This document shows, piece by piece, positions 43,265 to 52,292 of a DNA stretch of 64,000 nt (the stretch's first letter is position 1; every line of letters begins with the position of its first letter). Made by a program: the position numbers and the translations under genes. Source of the DNA: Chryseobacterium angstadtii (lineage in GTDB: Bacteria > Bacteroidota > Bacteroidia > Flavobacteriales > Weeksellaceae); assembly GCF_001045465.1 (NCBI RefSeq), contig NZ_LFND01000006.1, positions 62,001 to 126,000 of the forward strand. The letters are read 5' to 3'. A model generated the notes under the pieces. That model did no database searches. It saw nothing but the letters and a program-made list of their open reading frames with translations, and was not told where the DNA came from.

Positions 43265-43337
43265 ATTGTGGGATTTCTAGATACCAGATGCGGGATGCCG
43301 CGTATTTTAATGTACTTCTGGTTTCCTTATTAAAAAT

Positions 43338-44219
43338 TTAAGCCTTGTATTTTCTCATAAACTGCGTAGGAGTCATTCCGGAATTTTTCCGGAATACTCT
43401 TACAAAGTAGGAATATTCTTCATATCCGAGTCTGAAAGCGATTTCCACAAGACTTTCATCAAGGTACATCAACATTCTTTTGGCTTCCAGTACTACTCTT
43501 TCCGTGATCATGTCAGTGGCTGTTTTCTGAACAGTGGTTTGTGCAATTCTGTTGAGATGTTTAGGCGTGATTCCCATTAAAGAGGCATAATAGGAAATGG
43601 ATTTCTGTTCCGTAAAATGCTGTTCTATCAGATTTTCAAAATCCTGGTAATGCTTAAAATAAGAAAGACTTACGGAAGAAGAACGTATATCAATATCTTT
43701 TGAGAAAAGTCTTGTTGCATTGATGAAAATTTGAGACATAAGGGAAAGAATCAGTCCTTCTTTCATCACATGCTGCTGCAGATGTTCTTTTCCCAATTCC
43801 TGAAACAAAAAGCTGTTTTTTTCCAGTTCATCTGCTTCCAGCTGCAATTTTCTCGGAAAAGAAACGGAACCGAAGAAAGGAAAATTCCGGAGCTTCTGGC
43901 TTACATAATGCATTTCGTAAAATTCCTGTGAGCAGAAGAAAATATACCCGTCAATATCCTCTGAGAGCTCCCAGCTGTGAATCTGCCCCGGAGAGAGAAA
44001 AAAAAGACTGCCTTCGGAGACCTCATATCTTTGAAAATCTATTTCATGAATTCCTTTTCCCTTCGTAAAAAGAACAGCTACGTAAAAATCATGCCGATGG
44101 GGTTCCTCAATATGCCTATGCCCCAGAATCAGATGTTCTTTCATGGTATTGAAATAAAAATCTGATGCATTCCTTCCGGATTGGAATAACTGGATATGAA
44201 GGACGGAGATAGAATTCAT
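43338..44219 (-). CDS. AraC family transcriptional regulator
   Basis: 293 residues: an N-terminal cupin-like sensor domain (HRHIEEPHRHDFYVAVLFTKG, GSLFFLSPGQIHSWEL) and a C-terminal AraC double helix-turn-helix (SISYYASLMGITPKHLNRI; SLVEIAFRLGYEEYSYFVRVFRKNSGMTP). Regulators of this type respond to small molecules such as sugars. It lies 120 bp upstream of and on the same strand as protease 3, and convergent with ccoG. Which of these it controls is not known. Confidence 0.92.
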   Translation of the reverse strand: MNSISVLHIQLFQSGRNASDFYFNTMKEHLILGHRHIEEPHRHDFYVAVLFTKGKGIHEIDFQRYEVSEGSLFFLSPGQIHSWELSEDIDGYIFFCSQEFYEMHYVSQKLRNFPFFGSVSFPRKLQLEADELEKNSFLFQELGKEHLQQHVMKEGLILSLMSQIFINATRLFSKDIDIRSSSVSLSYFKHYQDFENLIEQHFTEQKSISYYASLMGITPKHLNRIAQTTVQKTATDMITERVVLEAKRMLMYLDESLVEIAFRLGYEEYSYFVRVFRKNSGMTPTQFMRKYKA

Positions 44220-44290
44220 TACGGATAATAAACAGATCGTTGTATTGTATAAAAGTACTGCAAAAAAGAGATATAACGCAAATCAGCATA

Positions 44291-44320
44291 AAAAAAGGAC
44301 CGGTTTTCACCAGTCCTTTA
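44291..44320 (-). terminator. Probable terminator hairpin between AraC gene and protease 3
   Basis: AAAGGACCGG and CCAGTCCTTT pair with one C-A mismatch around TTTTCA. On the minus strand it lies downstream of protease 3 and continues into TTTTTTATG, so it ends protease 3. Confidence 0.7.
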
Positions 44321-44338
44321 TTCAGATATTGATTTTTT

Positions 44339-47011
44339 CTATTTAATAATAAGTTTGGTGCTGTAAGCTCCTTTTGAAGAATTGATGCTGATCACATACA
44401 CTCCTTTTGGAACGTTTACATTAAACTCTTTTGTTCCGTTTCCTTCGCTTTGGTATGCAGAGGAGAAAACCAATCTTCCGCTGGCGTCATGCATTCCCAC
44501 TTTTACCTCCCCTTTTAAGTTTCTGGATTTAATAAAGAAGTTTCCGTCACTCGGATTAGGATATACTTTGATATCATCTGCCAACGGAGAAGAAACATCA
44601 TGAGTTCCCAAAGCCTGCGTTTCTCTTGTACATACTTCAAGAGACCATGCAGTAACGGTTCCTGCACTTCCTGCATTGTTGTCTGTTGCAAAAAGTTTCC
44701 ATTCTCCCTGTGCTTTATGTCCTTTAAATATAGCTAAAGATTCATTCGATTTTGTTTCTCCTGCAAGAGGGGAAGCACATGCCACAGCATTTCCGGTATC
44801 ACTGAATGCCGCGGTAATTCCCGACTGGTTTGCACACTGTCTGTTCCAGAAAAGAGCTGAAGATCCAACCGGACTTTCAATTCCTATAGCCAGCTGGCTG
44901 ATATTCGGGTGGGTAACGGATGGAGTTACTTTAATTTTAGTAATGGTTCCGGTATTATTGACCATCAACGGAATATTTATTCTTGGAGCAGATATCCCAG
45001 AACCACCAGGGCCGTCTGTAATAGGTACCGCAGCTCCGCTGTAAGTATAGGTATTACAGGTCTCTCCGCTCACGGTATAATCAATCACAAAACTTGGGCT
45101 TACTGCATAATAGATGTTCCCAACGGATTCTACTAAAATATAGGCGTTGGCAGATAAGGAACCTGCAGGTATTGTGATCTGTTCGCTGCCGTCATTAGGC
45201 GTATTGGCGGCTATGGTTGTAAATGTCTGTCCGCCGTCTTTGGATAATTTAATATTAACATTGGCTGTGCTAACTGGTGCCTGATTGGTATTGGCTACAT
45301 CCCATGTTACGGTAATTGCACCTCCTGAAGTTAATGATTGTCCGAATGTAGGTGCTGTCACCTGGAACGGGCCGGATGCAGCATCTACCGTTATCGCCAT
45401 AGCATCTTTGGATACCTGAGGCTCTGCCGGATTATTGTTTCTTACGGTAGCCGCAAAATTAAGACTTCTCGCAACACTGGAAACCGATTCCCAGCGGGTT
45501 GTCAAAACTCCTGCCAGTACTTTATTGAAATCAGGGAAATATCTCACCGGAGAACTTATCGGGGTAAAAGATCTGAAAGTAGGTCCTGTAGGTTTTGTAG
45601 GATAGGCAATTGAAATATCTCCGGCCCCTATCTGAGCTGTTGCAGCCTGATCTGCCTGCTCCCAAACATAGGTATAAGAAGCTGCATTGGCATCAGCAGT
45701 GGTTGCCTTCAGTACGAATGGTGTGGATTTAGGAATGGTATAATCTGCTCCTGCACTGATATCCGGAGCGGGATTGGCAAAAGGTGTATTCACCCCGCAT
45801 GCAATGCTGTTTAATTTGTTTCTGATCTGTGTCACACTATTGGTATGAAAATAATCATTGGAGTTAAACTGAACATCTGAAGCGGTTGTTATTCCTGTAT
45901 AAGCCATGATGGTGCTTCCGCTTCCCGGTTCCACTTTCTGGTCTGCCTGGGAAGATCTGTAGGTGTAAGAATGCCCTGCTCCCAGCTGATGTCCCATTTC
46001 GTGGGCAACATAGTCTATGTCAAATTTATCTCCTTCAGGAAAATTGTGGGCAGTCCATCCTGCTCCTTTTGAATTGTTATTACAGATCACTCCTACTCCG
46101 GCTGATCCGTTACCTCCCTTTTTATCTATAAGATGCCCCATGTCATAATTTTCGGGAGCAATTCTTGCCGATATCTGAGCATGGGCTTCATTGGGACCTC
46201 CATTGGTGTAAGGATCTGTAAGCGCATCCAGGAATATAAGGGTATCGTTATTAGCGATAAGGTTAAAATGAAAGGACAGATCTTTCTCAAAAACACCGTT
46301 CAGTCTGGTAAGTGATGCATTCATCGCAGCCAGAACCACTGCTTTTTTTTCTGCATCTGTGGCGGTTGCTGGAGTACCCGCTGCCGTTAAATGATACGCT
46401 GCATATTCTCCTGTACAGGACAATGCCAATCTGAAAACATTAAATCCCGCCAGTTTTTTATTTACACTTTCTTTTTTTTTTTCAGCTGCGCTTTTCTCTG
46501 CAGTATCTATTACCGAGCACTCAAAAGGTTCTTTTTCCTGACCTCTTTTTGCATTGGAATCAAATACGGCATAGACTTTCCGGTCTTCTGTGTAAGGCTC
46601 TATGAATTCGGAAAGTCCTGATCTGGTGATCATGGATGAAAATCCTACGGGAGACATGCTGCATCTTAAATATACAGAAGGATCGTCTATCCCGGTTCCT
46701 ACGTAAGATTTAATATCCGGGTATTTTTTCTGAAGCGCAGGATCCATATTGGAGGATTCCCACACCTGAAATCTTTCAATTTTTCCTCCGGCTGTAGGAA
46801 GCGAAATAACCACTCCTTTTGATCTTGAAAAACGCTCGGGAGCATCTTTCAGCATATTTCTGAGCTGATCGGCATCTAAGGAATATAAAGCAGCATATTC
46901 CAGCTTTTCCTGAGATGCTTTGACCTTTTGGGTCTTTACTGATGTTTTTGTCCACTGTGAATATCCTAAAAAAGGAAGCAACACGATGGAAAGAAAGAGA
47001 AAATTTTTCAT
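44339..47011 (-). CDS. Secreted M12B-like metalloprotease, T9SS type A (paralogue 3)
   Basis: 890 residues, the same domain order as the other two paralogues: signal peptide (MKNFLFLSIVLLPFLGYS), propeptide, zinc site HEMGHQLGAGH near residue 338 (all three histidines kept), Ig-type domains, P-type domain and sorting domain (IKVYPNPSDGNFFI). It is the most diverged of the three at both ends and its upstream region shares nothing obvious with those of copies 1 and 2. It lies downstream of an AraC gene on the same strand and is otherwise a single-gene unit. Confidence 0.92.
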   Translation of the reverse strand: MKNFLFLSIVLLPFLGYSQWTKTSVKTQKVKASQEKLEYAALYSLDADQLRNMLKDAPERFSRSKGVVISLPTAGGKIERFQVWESSNMDPALQKKYPDIKSYVGTGIDDPSVYLRCSMSPVGFSSMITRSGLSEFIEPYTEDRKVYAVFDSNAKRGQEKEPFECSVIDTAEKSAAEKKKESVNKKLAGFNVFRLALSCTGEYAAYHLTAAGTPATATDAEKKAVVLAAMNASLTRLNGVFEKDLSFHFNLIANNDTLIFLDALTDPYTNGGPNEAHAQISARIAPENYDMGHLIDKKGGNGSAGVGVICNNNSKGAGWTAHNFPEGDKFDIDYVAHEMGHQLGAGHSYTYRSSQADQKVEPGSGSTIMAYTGITTASDVQFNSNDYFHTNSVTQIRNKLNSIACGVNTPFANPAPDISAGADYTIPKSTPFVLKATTADANAASYTYVWEQADQAATAQIGAGDISIAYPTKPTGPTFRSFTPISSPVRYFPDFNKVLAGVLTTRWESVSSVARSLNFAATVRNNNPAEPQVSKDAMAITVDAASGPFQVTAPTFGQSLTSGGAITVTWDVANTNQAPVSTANVNIKLSKDGGQTFTTIAANTPNDGSEQITIPAGSLSANAYILVESVGNIYYAVSPSFVIDYTVSGETCNTYTYSGAAVPITDGPGGSGISAPRINIPLMVNNTGTITKIKVTPSVTHPNISQLAIGIESPVGSSALFWNRQCANQSGITAAFSDTGNAVACASPLAGETKSNESLAIFKGHKAQGEWKLFATDNNAGSAGTVTAWSLEVCTRETQALGTHDVSSPLADDIKVYPNPSDGNFFIKSRNLKGEVKVGMHDASGRLVFSSAYQSEGNGTKEFNVNVPKGVYVISINSSKGAYSTKLIIK

Positions 47012-47246
47012 AGGATAATAGTATTTTGGGTGTGCCCTAATTTAATAAAAAACAATAACATAAAAAGCTCATTCAATGATAATTATAAACCAAATTCATA
47101 AAAAAAGCCACTCATCAACAATAATATTAAATTATATTAAAAAAATACATGTAAAGTTCATAATTAAAGAAATTCATACTTTAGCCATTCAAAGCCAGCT
47201 ATTTCATTAAAAAAACAGGCCTCTTATAGCTATTTAGGCATGCATA

Positions 47247-47279
47247 TTTGCATCAGAGTTTAAAAAATATTTATCTTTG
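47247..47279 (+). promoter_or_regulatory. Promoter of the MerR-type gene
   Basis: TTTG at 47247-47250 and TATCTTTG at 47272-47279 with a 21-bp spacer. The -7 box overlaps the in-frame TTG at 47277, so translation must start at ATG 47298. Confidence 0.7.
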
Positions 47280-47297
47280 GCTTTTAGGATTCATACA

Positions 47298-47642
47298 ATG
47301 AAGATAAATTTACCTGACAAACTGTATTATTCAATAGGAGAAGTGGCAAAAGCTTTTGATGTAAACACTTCATTAATACGGTATTGGGAGCAGGAATTCC
47401 CCATTATTAAACCTAAAAAGAATAAGAAAGGAAACCGGTATTTTACTCCTGAAGACATTAAGAACCTTCAAATGATCTATCATCTGGTTAAGGAAAAAGG
47501 CTACACCCTGGACGGTGCAAGAGTGGCATTGACCACAAACAGCAAAATTTCTGAAACAGTGACCATCATTGACCGCCTTGAATTTATAAAAGCTGAACTT
47601 CAGAAACTGAAAGCGTCTCTTTCAGACAGAGATTCTGAATAA
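47298..47642 (+). CDS. MerR family transcriptional regulator
   Basis: 114 residues from ATG 47298. The N-terminal winged helix has the MerR signature YSIGEVAKAFDVNTSLIRYWEQEFP and GNRYFTPEDIKNLQMIYHLV; a short C-terminal coiled coil (IDRLEFIKAELQKLKASL) serves dimerisation. There is no metal- or drug-binding domain. Short MerR proteins of this kind are conserved in Bacteroidota next to housekeeping genes. The target is unknown. Confidence 0.9.
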   Translation: MKINLPDKLYYSIGEVAKAFDVNTSLIRYWEQEFPIIKPKKNKKGNRYFTPEDIKNLQMIYHLVKEKGYTLDGARVALTTNSKISETVTIIDRLEFIKAELQKLKASLSDRDSE

Positions 47643-47660
47643 TCTGTACAACAATATACG

Positions 47661-47689
47661 AAAAGCATCTCTTGAAGATGCTTTTTTTC
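47661..47689 (+). terminator. Terminator of the MerR-type gene
   Basis: AAAAGCATCT (47661-47670) pairs with AGATGCTTTT (47676-47685) around CTTGA, followed by T residues. Confidence 0.85.
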
Positions 47690-47840
47690 TGCTCTTTCTC
47701 CTGATCAATATCTTCAAATCATTCTAAACAAAAAGTAATCAGATGTAATTTAAAAATCATTTGAAAGAATCTGTTGTACAAAACAGCTCATTCCCTTTCT
47801 TACCCTTGCTTCAACTTATTTTTATTGATAAGTTTATGGG

Positions 47841-49115
47841 ATGATGAGAAAAAATGATTACCGTAAACTGGCATTCATGGGAATACTGCTGATTATCCTG
47901 CTTGCCTTTCAACATTATACCGGCAGGGAAAAAGAAAATTTTCCGGAAGTTCAGTTTATTATGGAAAATTCCGTTTTAACAACTCTTACCGACTTTAACC
48001 CGAATGACCTGGATTCAAAACAATGGGAACAACTTGGGTTTTCTGAAAAACAGGCTTCCACTATTCTCAAATACAAAGAAATGGTAGGAGGAAATTTTAT
48101 ATCAAAGGAACAGTTAAAAAAATGCTATGCCGTTTCACCTGAAAAGTTTGCAGCGCTGGAATCTTATCTGCTGCTTCCTGAAACTGCTGAAAATACTTAT
48201 TTAAAAAAATCGGGCAGTTATGAAAAATCCGGAATTATTGTGCGTGAAAAATTCAATCCTGACAGGCTCACTGCTGCCGGATGGATGAAGATGGGTTTCA
48301 GTGAAAAACAGGCCGCAGCGATTATAAAATACAAAAACTATCTCGGCGGAAGTTTTATCAGCAAGGAAAAACTGAAAGAATGTTTTATTATTTCTTCTGA
48401 AAATTACAACAGGCTGGAACCTTATGTTCTGCTTCCCTTAACAACTCCTGCCGGCTTTAAAAACAGAGCAGAAAATAAACCCGAAAAATCTAAAATTCAT
48501 TACCGTGTATTTGACCCCAATATTTTGGATTCTGAAGGCTGGAAAGCTTTGGGATTTTCGGAACGACAGGCGAATACCATTATTAATTATCGTGACAGAA
48601 ATCTCAGAGGGAGCTTTAAATCTCCTGAAGATCTGGAAAAATGCTTTGTGATCTCTCCTGAAAAATTTCAGGAACTTAAACCTTATATTAAACTGAGCTT
48701 TGATCCCCATAAAAATCAGGAGACCGATTTTTCAAAAACGGATCTCAATGCCATTACCTTTAAGCAACTGATAGAATTCGGACTGGATGAAAGGAGTGCA
48801 GCTTCCCTGCTTGGATTTCGTAAAAAACTGGGCGGTTTTGTCAATAAGCAGCAGATTCTGGATACTTATAATATTGATAAGGATTTAGTTCAGAAACTGA
48901 TTTCTATTGCGCAACTCAATACCTCCAATGTTTCTAAATATAATCTCACGGATGCTCCTGAAGAATGGCTTCGAAACCATCCCTATTTTAAATATTCTGC
49001 CGATAAAATTATTTTTTACCGCACCAGCTATTCCGATGATGCCAAGATCTGGAAACTTCTGAAGTTGAAACCGGAATATGAAACGAGAATGAAGCTTTAC
49101 ATGAAAGCTCCTTAA
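47841..49115 (+). CDS. Membrane-anchored protein with four or five ComEA-like helix-hairpin-helix repeats
   Basis: 424 residues. One N-terminal transmembrane anchor (LAFMGILLIILLAFQ, about 10-24) places the rest outside the cytoplasm. Four repeats at about 52-113, 138-200, 224-287 and 300-360 share F-(N/D)-P-N, LGFSE(K/R)QA, I-(L/I)-x-Y(K/R), GG-F-(I/K)-S and, in the first three, a cysteine followed by a -(V/I)SPEKF- type segment. A degenerate fifth may cover 368-424. ComEA uses tandem HhH motifs to bind DNA during uptake, so a DNA-binding role is possible, but ComEA has far fewer repeats. The stop codon overlaps that of the convergent pseudouridine synthase gene (TTAA). Confidence 0.85.
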   Translation: MMRKNDYRKLAFMGILLIILLAFQHYTGREKENFPEVQFIMENSVLTTLTDFNPNDLDSKQWEQLGFSEKQASTILKYKEMVGGNFISKEQLKKCYAVSPEKFAALESYLLLPETAENTYLKKSGSYEKSGIIVREKFNPDRLTAAGWMKMGFSEKQAAAIIKYKNYLGGSFISKEKLKECFIISSENYNRLEPYVLLPLTTPAGFKNRAENKPEKSKIHYRVFDPNILDSEGWKALGFSERQANTIINYRDRNLRGSFKSPEDLEKCFVISPEKFQELKPYIKLSFDPHKNQETDFSKTDLNAITFKQLIEFGLDERSAASLLGFRKKLGGFVNKQQILDTYNIDKDLVQKLISIAQLNTSNVSKYNLTDAPEEWLRNHPYFKYSADKIIFYRTSYSDDAKIWKLLKLKPEYETRMKLYMKAP

Positions 49116-49834
49116 TCTGCAGTTTTGCTGGAGTCTGAAAGCAAACCGTTAAGTGAACTGAACTCTTCTTCTGTAAGATCACGCCATTTTCCAACCGGAA
49201 GATCCAGTTTAATGTTCATGATACGGATACGTTTCAGTTTTTTTACTTCATAGCCAAGATATTCGCACATTCTTCGGATCTGTCTGTTCAACCCTTGTGT
49301 AAGGATGATACGGAAAGTCATATCATCAATTCTTTCTACTTCACATTTTTTGGTGACCGTATCCAGAATCGGAACTCCGTTTCTCATTTTGTCGAGAAAT
49401 TTGGGCGACATAGGCTTGTCTAGACGTACAATGTATTCTTTTTCGTGATTGTTTCTTGCTCTAAGGATTTTGTTGACGATATCGCCGTCGCTGGTCAGAA
49501 GAATAAGACCTTCACTAGGTTTATCCAGTCTTCCGATGGGGAAAATTCTTTTCGGATGGTTAATATAATCAACGATATTGTTTTTTTCACGCTTGGTATC
49601 TGTAGTGCACACAATTCCGATAGGCTTATTAAATGCGATATATACGTGTTTATCCTGCGGTTCACGGATAGGTTTTCCATCTACTTCCACAACATCTTCA
49701 TCAGAAACTTTTGTTCCCATCTCAGGAACCTTTCCATTAATTGTAATCCTTCCTTCTTCCAAAAGCTTATCTGCTGCTCTTCTCGAACAGTAGCCTACTT
49801 CTGATAAATATTTATTGATACGCGTTTTTTCCAT
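49112..49834 (-). CDS. 23S rRNA pseudouridine synthase, RluB/RluF type
   Basis: 240 residues. An N-terminal S4 RNA-binding domain (RINKYLSEVGYCSRRAADKLLEEGRI) is followed by an RsuA-family synthase domain; the catalytic aspartate is D104 in GRLDKPSEGLILLTSDGD, and LNRQIRRMCEYLGYEV is diagnostic of RluB/RluF-like enzymes. It isomerises one uridine of 23S rRNA. Which of RluB or RluF it corresponds to cannot be decided from the sequence alone; the LTQGLNRQIRRM form fits RluF slightly better. Its last bases overlap the HhH gene. Confidence 0.92.
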   Translation of the reverse strand: MEKTRINKYLSEVGYCSRRAADKLLEEGRITINGKVPEMGTKVSDEDVVEVDGKPIREPQDKHVYIAFNKPIGIVCTTDTKREKNNIVDYINHPKRIFPIGRLDKPSEGLILLTSDGDIVNKILRARNNHEKEYIVRLDKPMSPKFLDKMRNGVPILDTVTKKCEVERIDDMTFRIILTQGLNRQIRRMCEYLGYEVKKLKRIRIMNIKLDLPVGKWRDLTEEEFSSLNGLLSDSSKTAD

Positions 49835-49931
49835 TCGTCTTCTCCGTAACCTGTATAATTTTTATTGTTGAAAATAATGATTCCATCACTTAAATCTGTA
49901 ATTAAGTCCAGGAATAACCGAAATTTTTTAA

Positions 49932-50630
49932 TTACAAATTCTCAAATCTGTATTCATTATTCAAAAACTCCGTTGTTGCATTTTCAATGGTATAATCTCC
50001 GATCTTAGTTCTTCTGAGCTGTGTAAGATAAGCACCTACGCCCAGCTCCTGCCCGATATCATGAGCAAGACTTCTGATATACGTTCCTTTTGAACATCCC
50101 ACCGTAAAACTTACCAGCGGAAAATCAATCTTTACATCCTGAATATAGAAAATCGTTGTTTTTCTGGACTTCATTTCCACTTCCTCTCCTGCTCTTGCCA
50201 GATTGTAAGCTCTCTGCCCGTCTACTTTTATCGCGGAATATACAGGAGGTTTCTGTTCGATTTCCCCTACAAATTTATTCAAAACTTCAAGAACTTGCGC
50301 TTCTGTAACAGGAGCAATATCCTGGTGAAGAATCTCCGGTTTTTCCGTGTCATATGATTCTGTCTGAACGCCTATTTTAATTTCTGTCCAGTATTCTTTG
50401 GGAGCATCCTGAATTTCAGGAATTTTCTTGGTGAATTTTCCGCAGCAGACAATAAGAAGACCTGTTGCCCGCGGATCTAAAGTTCCGGCATGGCCTATTT
50501 TAAATTTTTTAGGAAGGTTAAACTCTCTTTTGAGTTTGTATTTCATTTTATTGACTGCCTGAAAAGAGGTCCAGTCCAAAGGTTTGTCTAATAAAAAAAC
50601 GTATCCTGATTGCAGTTCTTCAGCTGTCAT
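49932..50630 (-). CDS. truB: tRNA pseudouridine(55) synthase
   Basis: 232 residues. The catalytic aspartate is D52 in GHAGTLDPRATGLL; FLLDKPLDWTSFQAVNKMK, PPVYSAIKVDGQRAYNLAR and CSKGTYIRSLAHDIG are the standard TruB motifs. It makes pseudouridine 55 in the T-loop of tRNA. The ATG shares its A with the TAA stop of the upstream lipoprotein gene (TAATG), so translation is probably coupled. The C-terminal PUA domain of proteobacterial TruB is missing, as is usual in this phylum. Confidence 0.95.
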   Translation of the reverse strand: MTAEELQSGYVFLLDKPLDWTSFQAVNKMKYKLKREFNLPKKFKIGHAGTLDPRATGLLIVCCGKFTKKIPEIQDAPKEYWTEIKIGVQTESYDTEKPEILHQDIAPVTEAQVLEVLNKFVGEIEQKPPVYSAIKVDGQRAYNLARAGEEVEMKSRKTTIFYIQDVKIDFPLVSFTVGCSKGTYIRSLAHDIGQELGVGAYLTQLRRTKIGDYTIENATTEFLNNEYRFENL

Positions 50631-51079
50631 TATTCTAAAATTTCGGTGATACTTACCAGACTTGGCAGTTTATTGACTTTCTGCCTGCATTCGGTACCGT
50701 TTTCTACATTGATAAAGCATTTTTTATCTCCTATGTAGTAATATATATTTCCAAAAGGATATACGGAGCTGTTCGGAACGATATTCACCGTATAATTCTC
50801 AGGTAAATTGAATTTATAACTCGTTTTGTTTATCGCTGTAATTTTTTGTTGATAGCACTTTCCTTCTTTGCTGTATTCCATAAAAGGTTTATGATCCAGT
50901 TTTTCGTCCGGTACAAGCTCTTTACAGATCAGTAAATCTCCAATGGGAGCTTTCTCTTTAAGCTCAACAAAAAATTCTATTCTTTCTTTGGTATTGTTTT
51001 TCACAAACAGAGTATGAGCCGGTGAGCAGGAAACAATTACCCCTGAAAAAGCCAATATCTTTAAAACAGTACTCTTCAT
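50630..51079 (-). CDS. Hypothetical lipoprotein between uppP and truB
   Basis: From ATG 51079 the protein has 149 residues. A frame open to 51118 would overlap uppP, whereas this start lies 4 bp after the uppP stop and gives a clean lipoprotein signal (MKSTVLKILAFSGVIVSC, Cys18). The mature part contains two pairs of cysteines (LLICKE, GKCYQ, KKCFI, TECRQ) that could form disulfides and is beta-rich; no family is recognised. It is translationally coupled to truB and encoded with cell-envelope genes. Confidence 0.8.
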   Translation of the reverse strand: MKSTVLKILAFSGVIVSCSPAHTLFVKNNTKERIEFFVELKEKAPIGDLLICKELVPDEKLDHKPFMEYSKEGKCYQQKITAINKTSYKFNLPENYTVNIVPNSSVYPFGNIYYYIGDKKCFINVENGTECRQKVNKLPSLVSITEILE

Positions 51080-51083
51080 AACC

Positions 51084-51902
51084 TTATTTAAAGAAATAGA
51101 AATAAATAAGGAGCGCAATTCCTACAAAAATACGGTACCATCCCCACGGTTTGAATCCGTATTTGTTCAATACTCCGATAAATGCTTTAATAGCAATCAA
51201 AGCCACAATAAATGCAACGATATTTCCAACGACAAAAATCATGATGTGATCCTGAGAAGCCATAATCATTTCATATCCTTTCTGAGGATTAGCCGTTTCT
51301 TTCCCCCATGTTTTCAGGAAAACGGAATATACCGTTACCGCCAGCATGGTAGGAACCGCCAGGAAAAATGAAAACTCCGCTGCAGCTTTTCTTGTAAGTC
51401 CCTGTGACATTCCTCCGATAATAGAGGCCGCACTACGGCTGGTACCCGGCATCATCGCAAGACACTGCCAAAAACCTATGGTGATAGCACTTCTTACACT
51501 AACACCTTTTTCATCATCAATTTTAGGGTTTTTGAACCATTTGTCTGCAAAAAGCAAAACGACTCCACCCAATACAAGTACGGACGAAATAGCAATCTGA
51601 TTTCCTAGAACGGATTCAATTTTATCATCAAATAAATACCCCAAAACCAATGCAGGAACTACTGCGAAAGCAAGTTTATAGTAAAGCTGGATATTTTTCA
51701 GATCAAAAAACTTTTTCCAGTAAGCCACCACAACGGATAAAATAGCACCAAACTGAATGGATACCTGGAACATTTTCAAAAATTCATCATCCGGCAAGCC
51801 TAAAAGGTTGGCTGTAAAGCCCATGTGTGCGGTAGATGAAATAGGAAGATACTCTGTAAGTCCTTCAATAATAGCAATGATGATTGCTTTAATTAGATCC
51901 AT
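51084..51902 (-). CDS. uppP: Undecaprenyl-diphosphatase (BacA/UppP)
   Basis: 272 residues with about eight transmembrane segments. EGLTEYLPISSTAH (13-26) and PGTSRSAASIIGG (about 154-166) are the two conserved active-site motifs. The enzyme recycles undecaprenyl diphosphate to the monophosphate carrier used for peptidoglycan and other surface polymers, and its overproduction gives bacitracin resistance. It follows ftsX and DUF3098 on the same strand, the common Bacteroidota arrangement. Confidence 0.96.
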   Translation of the reverse strand: MDLIKAIIIAIIEGLTEYLPISSTAHMGFTANLLGLPDDEFLKMFQVSIQFGAILSVVVAYWKKFFDLKNIQLYYKLAFAVVPALVLGYLFDDKIESVLGNQIAISSVLVLGGVVLLFADKWFKNPKIDDEKGVSVRSAITIGFWQCLAMMPGTSRSAASIIGGMSQGLTRKAAAEFSFFLAVPTMLAVTVYSVFLKTWGKETANPQKGYEMIMASQDHIMIFVVGNIVAFIVALIAIKAFIGVLNKYGFKPWGWYRIFVGIALLIYFYFFK

Positions 51903-51993
51903 AATATTGTAAAATTAAAAGATTAAGAGACTTTGGAATTTAGAATAATTTACTAAACTCCTGAATCTCTTAATCTTTAAATAAAGTTTAAAT

Positions 51994-52290
51994 TTATTTT
52001 CTTTTTAGAATCGCATAGACTTCTATGACAAAGCCTATCACTACAAACAGTGGTGCAATTCTTATCCTGCGAATAGAAAAAATACCGTCATTCCATGAGT
52101 TGGGATCAAATTTTCCATCTACTGTATTGGCATCAGGACCCATCATCAGAAGAAATCCTACAACGATAAATGCCAGGCCTATCAGCATCCACTTGAAGTT
52201 CTGCTGCCCAAAATAAAAAGTATTTTCCTGCTGTACTTCAGTTTCTTTTCCAAATTCTGAAGCGGCGAATTTATTTGTTTTTTTGCTCAT
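51994..52290 (-). CDS. DUF3098 family membrane protein
   Basis: 98 residues with two transmembrane segments (KWMLIGLAFIVVGFLLMMG; RIAPLFVVIGFVIEVYAIL). The motif DPNSWNDGIFSIRRIRIAP between them is characteristic of DUF3098, a family encoded between ftsX and uppP in Bacteroidota. It starts 2 bp after the ftsX stop codon. Function unknown; a link to cell division or envelope synthesis is inferred from the conserved order. Confidence 0.9.
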   Translation of the reverse strand: MSKKTNKFAASEFGKETEVQQENTFYFGQQNFKWMLIGLAFIVVGFLLMMGPDANTVDGKFDPNSWNDGIFSIRRIRIAPLFVVIGFVIEVYAILKRK

Positions 52291-52292
52291 TA

